Source: Flemingiibacterium sp045634005
Lineage (GTDB): Bacteria; Bacillota; Clostridia; Oscillospirales; CAG-272
Direction: 5' to 3'
DNA: 11,089 nt
Assembly: GCA_045634005.1 (NCBI GenBank)
Contig: JAZQZL010000087.1
Location: forward strand, 1 to 11,089
In this document: in pieces, positions 1-5,330 of the stretch
Layout of the letters: each line of letters begins with the position of its first letter
How positions within the stretch are numbered: position 1 is the first letter of the stretch
The notes under the pieces: generated by a model
Databases searched by the model: none
The model's input: the letters and a program-made list of their open reading frames with translations, nothing else
What the model was told of the DNA's origin: nothing
Position numbers and translations under genes: made by a program

Positions 1-44
1 AGACGTCTGCCTGAATTTAAGGCCTCGCGAAATTTGTTTGCCAT
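1..44 (-). CDS. 5' end of a leftward gene, possibly HpcH/HpaI-family aldolase (partial)
   Basis: Only the first 14 codons lie in the window; the gene runs off the left edge. On the minus strand an ATG at 44-42 opens a frame reading MANKFREALNSGRR. It has a good Shine-Dalgarno (AAGGAGA, about 58-51) and a well-placed promoter at 106-78, so a real start is well supported. The N-terminal pattern of a short helix followed by 'ALNSG' resembles the start of HpcH/HpaI-type aldolases (2-keto-3-deoxy sugar-acid or 4-hydroxy-2-oxoheptanedioate aldolases), but 14 residues cannot settle a family. It is divergent from the AraC-type regulator at 175, a common arrangement when the regulator controls the neighbouring catabolic gene. 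Confidence 0.6.
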   Translation of the reverse strand, partial: MANKFREALNSGRR

Positions 45-77
45 AAAAACATCTCCTTAATTTATTATTACAAAACT

Positions 78-106
78 ATTATAATATGCAGATAATTAAA
101 TGTGAA
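78..106 (-). promoter_or_regulatory. Sigma-A-type promoter of the leftward gene at 44
   Basis: On the minus strand, -35 TTCACA (106-101) and -10 TATAAT (83-78) are separated by 17 bp. Transcription would start near 71, giving a leader of about 27 nt that contains the AAGGAGA ribosome binding site. Confidence 0.7.
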
Positions 107-127
107 TTGCAAATCACACTAAAAACC

Positions 128-156
128 TTGCGTTTTTTGCAGTTGTATGGTATTAT
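128..156 (+). promoter_or_regulatory. Possible promoter of the AraC-type regulator
   Basis: TTGCGT (128-133) and TATTAT (151-156) are 17 bp apart. The predicted start near 163 falls within the AAGGGG ribosome binding site (162-167), so the leader would be extremely short. The true promoter may lie a little upstream, overlapping the divergent one. Confidence 0.35.
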
Positions 157-174
157 ATTATAAGGGGTGATGCT

Positions 175-972
175 GTGAGTACAGGAGAAATATTATACCG
201 CGATAGCGAAGGTATAAACTTTAAATATGCTGTTGGTAAAGTCGACATATATGGCAGAGTGTTCCACGATTTTTATGAGATATATCTTTTTCTCGGCGGA
301 CGGTGCGAGTTTATAAACGACGACACGCGCCTCGAGCTCAAGGAGAATATGCTTGTGATAATACCTCCGGGAGAGTATCACCAATATATTACTCTTGGCG
401 ATATGTCGCTTTATGAACGGTGCGTAATTTGCGTGTATCCTGAATTTTTGGGTGAGAGCGTGCTTGAGGCGGCGCTGTCGGGAAAATCAATTCTTACGCT
501 TCCTGCAGACCACCGAATCGTCACGAACTTTAAATATCTCGCGCAGTGTGCACACACGCTTGACGAGGGTGATTTTGCACACATTCTGAAGGGTGTCGGA
601 ACGGACGTTATCTTCCTCATAAAAAATCACGAAATAAGCGAGGTTCAGCCGGGTGCACTCCGCCCGACGTCACTTTCGCTGATGAGTCTTATAAACGAGC
701 GCTACAAGGAGGACATCGACCTTAATATGCTTTCAGAGCAGCTGCATTTTTCCGTGTCACAACTCTCGCACGTTTTTCGGGAGGATTACGGCATCAGCAT
801 AAAGAAGTATATTTTGCAAAAGCGTATGAACGGTGCGCATCTTGCTTTGCAAAGCGGTAAGGGTGCGGAGGAGGTATGCTCGGAGTACGGCTTTTCAAAC
901 TACTCCACGTTTTACCGCGCGTACGTCAAATATTTCGGCGTGTCGCCCTCAAAAACGGCTAAAGGCGAGTGA
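175..972 (+). CDS. AraC/XylS-family transcriptional regulator
   Basis: A 265-residue cytoplasmic DNA-binding regulator. The N-terminal half (about residues 15-110) has the beta-rich, cupin-like AraC ligand-binding pattern, including 'IPPGEYHQY'. The C-terminal 100 residues form the double helix-turn-helix domain: the first HTH lies around 'MLSEQLHFSVSQLSHVFRE' and the second around 'AEEVCSEYGFSNYSTFYRAY', followed by the signature 'KYFGVSPSK'. Translation starts at a GTG at 175 preceded by AAGGGG (162-167). An ATG at 170 is out of frame. It is divergent from the gene at 44, so it may control that gene; the cupin domain suggests a small ligand such as a sugar or sugar acid, but the ligand cannot be read from sequence. 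Downstream the next element is the truncated coaW copy. The family call is secure; the regulon is inference. Confidence 0.95.
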   Translation: MSTGEILYRDSEGINFKYAVGKVDIYGRVFHDFYEIYLFLGGRCEFINDDTRLELKENMLVIIPPGEYHQYITLGDMSLYERCVICVYPEFLGESVLEAALSGKSILTLPADHRIVTNFKYLAQCAHTLDEGDFAHILKGVGTDVIFLIKNHEISEVQPGALRPTSLSLMSLINERYKEDIDLNMLSEQLHFSVSQLSHVFREDYGISIKKYILQKRMNGAHLALQSGKGAEEVCSEYGFSNYSTFYRAYVKYFGVSPSKTAKGE

Positions 973-981
973 ATGCCGTGT

Positions 982-1163
982 TTTTTAGTGAAAGTGACAC
1001 TTGAATAATAGGTAGAAAGAGTGTATAATTATTGTAGAAATACCTATGGAGGTAAAATTATGAGTGTTGTTATAGGAATAGACGTTGGCGGAAGCACGAC
1101 GAAGATCGTCGGCTTTGACAAGGCTGACGGTGCAGACAAGCTCATTGAGCCCATCTTCGTCCG
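982..1163 (+). repeat. Direct repeat, copy 1: promoter, RBS and first 35 codons of coaW
   Basis: This segment matches 3584-3764 with only about four substitutions and one single-base length difference (an extra A just before the ATG). It includes the same promoter, the same GGAGG ribosome binding site and the same first 35 codons with one amino-acid change (D for N at residue 23). Similarity stops sharply at 1163/3764. The repeat begins within a few bases of the AraC-gene stop codon. Confidence 0.93.
1001..1029 (+). promoter_or_regulatory. Promoter of the truncated coaW copy
   Basis: TTGAAT (1001-1006), a 17-bp spacer and a perfect TATAAT (1024-1029). It is identical to the promoter of the intact coaW at 3603-3631, so the remnant is probably still transcribed. 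Confidence 0.7.
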
Positions 1164-1284
1164 CGTCGCGGCGACGCTGCTGAGATGGCTCTTATCAAGC
1201 TCACCAAGACTGAGATTGTTAAGAAGGAAGAGACTAAGTAATCTCCCAAACAAAAAACTCCATCGCGTAAGCTTCGGGTTCTAA
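1060..1284 (+). pseudogene. Truncated 5' fragment of a type II pantothenate kinase gene
   Basis: From the ATG at 1060, which has GGAGG at 1048-1052, the first 35 residues match the intact kinase at 3661, including the nucleotide-binding P-loop-like 'DVGGSTTK'. After residue 35 the sequence changes abruptly to an unrelated basic, low-complexity tail that stops at 1282-1284. The ORF (74 residues from this ATG) lacks the catalytic glutamate and all later kinase motifs, so it cannot be a working kinase. The frame is open further upstream to a GTG at 1021 only because of the extra A before the ATG; that GTG has no ribosome binding site and lies inside the promoter. Part of the tail reads as a plausible protein C-terminus in another frame (1164-1241). 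Confidence 0.88.
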
Positions 1285-1320
1285 AGGACAGTTTTTGCAA
1301 CCATAAGGCAGAAAGACGAG
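1250..1320 (+). repeat. Interspersed repeat A (CTCCATCGC ... AAGGACAGTTTT family)
   Basis: This stretch shares an ordered set of blocks with the minus strand of 2915-3000. The blocks are an A-run, CTCCATCGC, then GTTCTAAAGGACAGTTTT (GTTCTTAAGGACAGTTTT in the other copy), then CAGAAA. In the other copy the first block forms a 7-bp hairpin (CTCCAT with ATGGAG); here that hairpin is degenerate. It leads directly into the palindromic element at 1333. Two diverged copies in opposite orientation within 2 kb indicate a dispersed repeat family. Confidence 0.6.
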
Positions 1321-1332
1321 CGACTACAACCA

Positions 1333-1463
1333 GAGGCTCCCTTGTGTAAAGGGAGCTGTCAACGAAGTTGACTGAGGGATTGTTTTTGCGTAATTTTTAT
1401 TTTTACAATGCCTCCGTGACGGCGCACGCCGTCCCACCTCCCGTTACCCAAGGGAGGCTTTTT
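1333..1463. repeat. MITE-like palindromic element with four nested hairpins
   Basis: The element of about 130 bp has imperfect terminal inverted repeats of about 50 bp: the left end GGCTCCCTTGTGTAAAGGGA mirrors the right end GCCTCCCTTGGGTAACGGGA on the opposite strand. Each arm folds into two hairpins. Left: GCTCCCTT with AAGGGAGC (1336-1356) and GTCAAC with GTTGAC (1358-1372). Right: GACGGCG with CGCCGTC (1418-1433) and CCTCCC with GGGAGG (1437-1457). The centre (1378-1409) is AT-rich and flanked by ATTGT and ACAAT. It carries no transposase or credible gene, and I found no clear target-site duplication. It resembles the non-autonomous palindromic repeats frequent in gut clostridial genomes (from memory, not checked). 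Confidence 0.75.
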
Positions 1464-1509
1464 GTTTGCCTGCAAATGCGCACTTACTCACCACCTGTGG
1501 CGGCTGTGC

Positions 1510-1560
1510 GAAATAAAACAAGATACCGCCGAGAGCGACATAACGGTTACTCTCGGCGGT
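1510..1560 (-). terminator. Rho-independent terminator of the XRE-family gene
   Basis: A perfect 11-bp stem, ACCGCCGAGAG (1525-1535) with CTCTCGGCGGT (1550-1560), and a 14-nt loop. On the minus strand it is followed by a T-rich run (TTGTTTTATTT, about 1520-1510). It lies 13 bp past the stop codon at 1574. Confidence 0.85.
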
Positions 1561-1573
1561 GAATTGTTTCAAT

Positions 1574-2689
1574 TTATTTTATAATTTTTTTAATTTCATC
1601 TCTAATGAAATCAAATCTCGTATGTGAAATATCTTTTATGCAACGCTGAACTTGACTCTCTCCATCTTTGTCAATCCATATTGTGCAGGTTGGATAATCA
1701 AAATCAGGATTTGCAAGAATGGAGGAGTGTCTTTTTTCTTTCGGGATTTGAGGATAATCCCATATATCGGTTATTCCATAAGGACCATTGTTCAATCCCT
1801 CATAGTATGCATCTACCTTTCTTGCGTTTTCCAAGGCGGACTCAATACAACATATAGCATTAGTTGCATCTTTTAACTCTGCGTAATGCTCTGCCATGCG
1901 TGTGTATGCCAAGACAACCATCACACCATCGTCAAGATAATCTTTGTTCTCGTAGAAAACCTCATACAATCTCGGTATCTTCTCAAGCATGGAAATCGCT
2001 TGTTCGTGCGTAAAAAATGGTTTTCTATCAACCTCGATCGTGGTCATAAAACAAATATCATCACAAAGAGAAGCAAAGTTCCCCTCAATGCTGTGATGCA
2101 TATTATATATTTTTTCTTTTCCCTGCGCCAACATAAGTTCAAAGTCGTTGTAAGAAAACATAAAATTCGGAACACTTTCTGCAATTTTCATCGCTTTATC
2201 ACGCTGCCCTTGATTTAAGTATATGCGACACAACCAACCTTCAGCGCAGTTTTTAGTATATGCGTCTTTCGTTCCTTCGCGAATTCGCTCATACAGTGCG
2301 ATTCTTTCCTTCAGGCGACTATTATATGTTTCCGGTTCTCCTGCATAGTCAAGAGAACGAGCAAGGTTCAACATAAGCGTATAAGATGCAGGATATTCGG
2401 CAAGAGCAAGTCGATAAATATTTACCGATTCCTTTCCGCTACACTTTTCGGCTTCTACGATAATACTTTCAATTTTTTCTTCTTGCACGGACAAGTCAAT
2501 TCCGAGCAGAACATCTGCTGATACGCCAAATATGTGAGATAAAAGCGGAATTTGGCTAATGTCGGGCGAGTTTCTGTCACATTCCCAAGCTGAAATAGCG
2601 GCTGATGTCATATGTAAAAGTTCGGCAAGTTGTTCTTGTGTCATATCGTGCTCGTGTCGCAATTTTTTAATAGTTGATCCTATTGACAT
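1574..2689 (-). CDS. XRE-family helix-turn-helix regulator with TPR-like C-terminal domain
   Basis: A 371-residue predicted cytoplasmic regulator. Residues 6-62 form a Cro/C1-type HTH, with the recognition region 'TQEQLAELLHMTSAAISAWE' (17-36) and the usual 'P...LLSHIFGVSADVLLG' ending. The remaining 300 residues are helical with TPR-like spacing, for example 'NIYRLALAEYPASYTLMLNL', 'WLCRIYLNQGQRDKAMKIAE' and 'LAYTRMAEHYAELKDATNAI'. The architecture is shared with peptide-responsive RRNPP regulators and with many orphan clostridial XRE regulators; no cognate pheromone gene is evident, so a peptide ligand is only a possibility. AAGGAGA lies 4-10 bases before the ATG at 2689. It is transcribed alone, from a promoter near 2759-2731 to the hairpin at 1525-1560. 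It sits between the two coaW 5' copies, so it may be a transferred or inserted cargo gene. Confidence 0.93.
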   Translation of the reverse strand: MSIGSTIKKLRHEHDMTQEQLAELLHMTSAAISAWECDRNSPDISQIPLLSHIFGVSADVLLGIDLSVQEEKIESIIVEAEKCSGKESVNIYRLALAEYPASYTLMLNLARSLDYAGEPETYNSRLKERIALYERIREGTKDAYTKNCAEGWLCRIYLNQGQRDKAMKIAESVPNFMFSYNDFELMLAQGKEKIYNMHHSIEGNFASLCDDICFMTTIEVDRKPFFTHEQAISMLEKIPRLYEVFYENKDYLDDGVMVVLAYTRMAEHYAELKDATNAICCIESALENARKVDAYYEGLNNGPYGITDIWDYPQIPKEKRHSSILANPDFDYPTCTIWIDKDGESQVQRCIKDISHTRFDFIRDEIKKIIK

Positions 2690-2730
2690 ATTTTTCTCCT
2701 TGATAATAAAATTCCGGTACCGTTGAGAAC

Positions 2731-2759
2731 ATTATATAACACAACATAGTCTTTTTCCA
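2731..2759 (-). promoter_or_regulatory. Promoter of the XRE-family gene, with a nearby palindrome
   Basis: On the minus strand, TGGAAA (2759-2754), a 17-bp spacer and TATAAT (2736-2731) predict a start near 2724 and a leader of about 35 nt. The palindrome CGGTACCG (2715-2722) lies at the predicted start point and could be an autoregulatory operator (inference). Further upstream are small inverted repeats, TTGAATTTCAA and CAAATGTTTG (2793-2810). Confidence 0.5.
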
Positions 2760-2886
2760 GTTGTTATTCGTGTATCGAAACTAAAGCTTCACTTGAATTT
2801 CAAATGTTTGCTATATTAAAACTGTTTAGTAAATTATATCATAAATTTAAGGTTTTGTCCATTAGCTTTTTTGAGCACTTGCCAAG

Positions 2887-2918
2887 AAAAAAGGCAGAGA
2901 ACGCAAAAACATTCTCTG
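2887..2918 (-). terminator. Rho-independent terminator downstream of the zinc-ribbon membrane gene
   Basis: Read on the minus strand, the stem CAGAGAA (2918-2912) with TTCTCTG (2901-2895) is extended by C then TTTTTT (2892-2887). It lies about 100 bp past the stop codon at 3017, beyond repeat B. Confidence 0.65.
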
Positions 2919-3000
2919 TCTCTTTTCTGTCTATAGGAAGCGTATTCTGTGAAAACTGTCCTTAAGAACACGCTCCATATGCGATGGAGCTTTTGCGTTT
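2915..3000 (-). repeat. Interspersed repeat B, second copy in opposite orientation
   Basis: On the minus strand this carries the same ordered blocks as 1250-1320: an A-run, CTCCATCGC, GTTCTTAAGGACAGTTTT and CAGAAA. The first block forms a 7-bp hairpin, GCTCCAT (2972-2978) with ATGGAGC (2984-2990), which on the plus strand is followed by TTTT. Unlike copy A it is not joined to the palindromic element; a terminator takes that position instead. Confidence 0.6.
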
Positions 3001-3016
3001 AAATTATACCATAATT

Positions 3017-3469
3017 TTAGCCTTGAAGCTCGGCACTCGATATAACCGCGAAGATGCGTCCGCAATTGGAGCATTTGCTTTCATCGGATATTGGCTGATG
3101 ACCGCAATATGCACATATTGTGCGACCGTTTTCTACGAGTGGAAATTTTGTACCACGGTGATATATAACGTGATCGCCGATTCGATACCATAAATCATCA
3201 TGAAACGGCTCGGTGTGTTCAACGTGTTTGTTTACGGTTTTGCCGTTTTCAAGCAAAACTGTTAGGTAAACATGATATCTTGTTTCTGTTGCCGTAGGAC
3301 GCAAATCACCTTTTGGGGAAACTAATGTTTCTTTATGTCGGATTTTTGTTATTACACCTTGAAATGACCTATCCGTAAAAACACGCCAAATCTTAAGTGC
3401 TGTAAATACTCCTATAAATAGCGCTATGGCGATAAGTATAGAGTGTATTTCAAACATATTAAGTTTCAC
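3017..3469 (-). CDS. Membrane-anchored protein with C-terminal zinc ribbon, function unknown
   Basis: A 150-residue protein that I cannot assign to a named family. Residues 8-28 form one hydrophobic helix near the N-terminus, probably a membrane anchor. Residues 36-108 look like a small beta-rich domain ('RYHVYLTVLLENGKTV', 'WYRIGDHVIYHRGTKF'), resembling DUF2500/DUF3592-type proteins. The C-terminus holds a zinc ribbon with C119-x2-C122 and C133-x2-C136. The start is uncertain: the GTG at 3469 follows only a weak GAAAGCAG, and an ATG at 3456 (residue 5) has no Shine-Dalgarno. A consensus promoter is present at 3530-3502, so the gene is probably expressed. It lies with the XRE regulator between the duplicated coaW segments. 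A cysteine-rich end on a small membrane protein could serve metal binding or protein contacts, but this is guesswork. Confidence 0.8.
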   Translation of the reverse strand: MKLNMFEIHSILIAIALFIGVFTALKIWRVFTDRSFQGVITKIRHKETLVSPKGDLRPTATETRYHVYLTVLLENGKTVNKHVEHTEPFHDDLWYRIGDHVIYHRGTKFPLVENGRTICAYCGHQPISDESKCSNCGRIFAVISSAELQG

Positions 3470-3501
3470 TCTGCTTTCTATACTATATTGCTTGTATATA
3501 C

Positions 3502-3530
3502 ATTATACCATTATATTACAGTATTGTCAA
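3502..3530 (-). promoter_or_regulatory. Perfect-consensus promoter of the zinc-ribbon membrane gene
   Basis: On the minus strand, TTGACA (3530-3525), exactly 17 bp, then TATAAT (3507-3502), with an extended -10 TGG directly before it. The predicted start near 3495 leaves a leader of about 26 nt. It is the strongest promoter match in the window. Confidence 0.85.
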
Positions 3531-3583
3531 TAAGCTTGAGCGCAAAAACGCATTTTCACTGCATCAAACAGCTTTGACGTTGA

Positions 3584-3764
3584 TTTTTAGTAAAACTGAC
3601 ACTTGAATAATAGGTAGAAAGAGTGTATAATTATTGTAGAAATACCTATGGAGGTAAATTATGAGTGTTGTTATAGGAATAGACGTTGGCGGAAGTACGA
3701 CGAAGATCGTCGGCTTTGACAAGGCTAACGGTGCAGACAAGCTCATTGAGCCCATCTTCGTTCG
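3584..3764 (+). repeat. Direct repeat, copy 2: promoter and 5' end of intact coaW
   Basis: This is the counterpart of 982-1163. The two copies flank about 2.4 kb containing the XRE regulator, the zinc-ribbon gene and both interspersed repeats. This copy continues into the full kinase gene, so it is the parental or functional one. Confidence 0.93.
3603..3631 (+). promoter_or_regulatory. Promoter of the coaW-HAD operon
   Basis: TTGAAT (3603-3608), a 17-bp spacer and TATAAT (3626-3631). Transcription would start near 3638, with GGAGG at 3650-3654 and the ATG at 3661. Confidence 0.75.
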
Positions 3765-4491
3765 AGCAACTGACCCCATCACCGCGCTTTACGGTGCGTT
3801 CGGTAAATTCACGGACAAGAACGGCATTGAGCTTTCTGATATAGATATAGTAAAGGTTACGGGCGTTGGAGCGAGCAAGCTTAATAAGCCGATATACGGC
3901 CTTGACTGCGTGACCGTTCCCGAATTCGACTGCATCGGTCTTGGCGGACTTTATCTTTCGGGACTTGACGAAGCGATCGTTGTAAGCCTTGGCACGGGTA
4001 CCGCGCTTATTCACGCGCGTCGCGGTGAGCCGATGGAGTATCTCGGCGGTACGGGTGTCGGCGGCGGTACGCTTGTCGGACTTTCAAAGCAGATGCTCGG
4101 ACTTTCTGATATCACACACATCGAGGAGCTTGCGGCAGAGGGCGACCTCAACAACATCGACTGGCGCATCCGCCATATCGTTGACAAGGCGATGCTCCCA
4201 GGCGCACCCGATATGCTGACGGCATCCAATTTCGGTAACGTGAGCGAGATCGCTTCAAAGGCTGACGTTGCGCTCGGTATTGTAAATATGGTATTTGAAA
4301 CAATTGCAATGGTTGCGCGTTTCGCGGCGAAATCCTACGGACTTCGCGACATTGTGCTGACAGGCAACTTAACGACTCTCGCACAGGCACAGCCGATCTT
4401 CGCAGGACTCAATGCGATGTTCGACCTCAACTTTATGATACCTCATAATGCACAATTCGGAACTGTAATAGGAGCGGCGCTTAAGAAATGA
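3661..4491 (+). CDS. coaW: Type II pantothenate kinase
   Basis: Catalyses ATP-dependent phosphorylation of pantothenate to 4'-phosphopantothenate, the first step of coenzyme A synthesis, in the cytoplasm. At 276 residues it is close to the Staphylococcus aureus CoaW length. Visible motifs follow the type II (Fumble/ASKHA) order: 'IDVGGSTTK' (7-15) for phosphate binding, 'VTGVGAS' (66-72), the catalytic glutamate probably E88 in 'VPEFDCIG', 'SLGTGTAL' (109-116), 'GGTGVGGGTLVGLS' (129-142), 'DMLTASNFGNV' (184-194) and the ending 'IGAALKK'. Type II enzymes are classically insensitive to CoA feedback in S. aureus. The ATG has GGAGG six bases upstream. Its stop codon overlaps the next gene's start (ATGA), so the two are one operon with coupled translation. 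Its promoter and first 35 codons are duplicated at 982-1163. Some homologues are annotated loosely as BadF-type ATPases, but the match here is specific. Confidence 0.93.
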   Translation: MSVVIGIDVGGSTTKIVGFDKANGADKLIEPIFVRATDPITALYGAFGKFTDKNGIELSDIDIVKVTGVGASKLNKPIYGLDCVTVPEFDCIGLGGLYLSGLDEAIVVSLGTGTALIHARRGEPMEYLGGTGVGGGTLVGLSKQMLGLSDITHIEELAAEGDLNNIDWRIRHIVDKAMLPGAPDMLTASNFGNVSEIASKADVALGIVNMVFETIAMVARFAAKSYGLRDIVLTGNLTTLAQAQPIFAGLNAMFDLNFMIPHNAQFGTVIGAALKK

Positions 4492-5288
4492 ACGAGATAA
4501 TTGCATCTAAAAAGCTTTATATATTCGACCAGGATGGCACTATATACCTTGGCGGAATGGTCTTTCCGTGCGCGGTCAAGTTTATAAACCACCTTCGCGG
4601 CAGCGGCAAGCGCGTAATGTTTTTCACGAACAACGCCTCTCACAATCCGAAGTTCTACCTTGACAAGCTCACAAGGCTCGGATTCTCGCCCGACAGGAGT
4701 GAGATCCTCACCGCGGGCGACGTTACCGCACAGTTCTTACTCCGTCACAGAGCAGGTAAGAGTGTGTACCTCGTCGGTACTCCCGAGCTTGAGGAGCAGT
4801 TCCGCGAGGCAGGAGTGAAGCTCATTGGCGAGGACGGGGAGCGCGCGGACGTTGTAGTTACAAGCTTTGATACGACGCTGACCTATAAAAAGATAGAGGC
4901 GGCGTGCCGTTACATCTTCGGCGGTGCGGAGTATCTTTGCACTCATCCCGACTTCAACTGCCCGACCGAAACGGGATTTATACCCGACAGCGGCGCTATA
5001 GCGGCCCTTGTCAGTGCATCTACGGGTGTTACCCCGACCTATCTCGGTAAGCCCTACGCGACTACGATAGATATGATAAGCGAAATAACGGGTATCGCGC
5101 GTGAAGAAATGGCGATCTTCGGCGACCGTCTTTACACGGACATCGCGCTTGGCAAGCGCCACGGAGTTACCGCAACACTCGTGCTTTCGGGTGAAGCGAC
5201 GATGGAGGACGTAAACGCGGCGGACGAGGCTGACCGTCCCGACTTCATCTACGCTGATCTCGGCGCAGTTATGGACGACGTAATATAA
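4488..5288 (+). CDS. HAD-superfamily IIA phosphatase (NagD/AraL/Pho13-like)
   Basis: A 266-residue cytoplasmic phosphohydrolase. All HAD motifs are present: motif I 'FDQDGTIY' with nucleophile D14 and acid D16; motif II 'FFTNNA' with T47; motif III K188 in 'YLGKP'; motif IV 'FGDRLYTDIALG' with D213 and D218. The C2 cap of subclass IIA lies between T47 and K188, including 'GTPELEEQFREAG' and 'CTHPDFNCPTETGFIPDSGA'. Family members dephosphorylate sugar phosphates, glycolytic side products, nucleotides or p-nitrophenyl phosphate; the natural substrate cannot be told from sequence. The start overlaps the coaW stop by four bases. GGAG at 4471 is rather far upstream, consistent with translational coupling. 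Coupling to pantothenate kinase suggests a role linked to CoA precursors or metabolite repair (inference). A bidirectional terminator follows directly. Confidence 0.93.
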   Translation: MNEIIASKKLYIFDQDGTIYLGGMVFPCAVKFINHLRGSGKRVMFFTNNASHNPKFYLDKLTRLGFSPDRSEILTAGDVTAQFLLRHRAGKSVYLVGTPELEEQFREAGVKLIGEDGERADVVVTSFDTTLTYKKIEAACRYIFGGAEYLCTHPDFNCPTETGFIPDSGAIAALVSASTGVTPTYLGKPYATTIDMISEITGIAREEMAIFGDRLYTDIALGKRHGVTATLVLSGEATMEDVNAADEADRPDFIYADLGAVMDDVI

Positions 5289-5290
5289 TG

Positions 5291-5330
5291 AAAAAGCCCA
5301 CCGCTTTTGGCGGTGAGCGATTTTTATTTT
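5291..5330. terminator. Bidirectional rho-independent terminator between HAD gene and spoIIP
   Basis: The stem CACCGC (5299-5304) with GCGGTG (5310-5315), extended by an outer GC pair, is flanked by AAAAA on the left and TTTTTATTTT on the right. It therefore works in both directions for the two convergent genes. The spoIIP stop codon (5326-5324) lies inside the right-hand T tract. Confidence 0.88.

Larger units (their letters stand above)
2690..3016. other. Intergenic stretch between the two leftward accessory genes
   Basis: This 327-bp stretch holds the XRE-gene promoter (2731-2759), an AT-rich segment with short inverted repeats (2793-2860), the terminator of the zinc-ribbon gene (2887-2918) and interspersed repeat B (2915-3000). 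A 53-codon rightward reading frame (2804-2965) crosses the terminator and repeat but has no ribosome binding site. I see no convincing gene. Confidence 0.6.

Noticed and set aside
1333..1463. A CRISPR array or tRNA-like structure suggested by the repeated hairpins
   Set aside because: There is no regular repeat-spacer pattern, no cas gene, and no tRNA arms; the symmetry is that of one inverted-repeat element.
1368..1562. A 64-codon plus-strand frame across the palindromic element
   Set aside because: It consists of repeat DNA and terminator sequence and starts inside a hairpin.
1886..2218. A 110-codon plus-strand frame inside the XRE-family gene
   Set aside because: It is a shadow of the leftward regulator, with no ribosome binding site or recognisable motif.
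2804..2965. A 53-codon plus-strand frame between the XRE and zinc-ribbon genes, considered as a possible signalling peptide or small protein
   Set aside because: It lacks a Shine-Dalgarno and promoter, and it crosses a terminator and interspersed repeat B.
982..3764. A composite transposon or integron-like element bounded by the direct repeats
   Set aside because: No transposase, integrase or terminal IS sequence is present, and the repeats are host gene sequence, so recombination or duplication is the simpler reading.
3646..4014. A 122-codon minus-strand frame opposite the coaW start
   Set aside because: It is antisense to conserved kinase motifs and has no ribosome binding site or domain.
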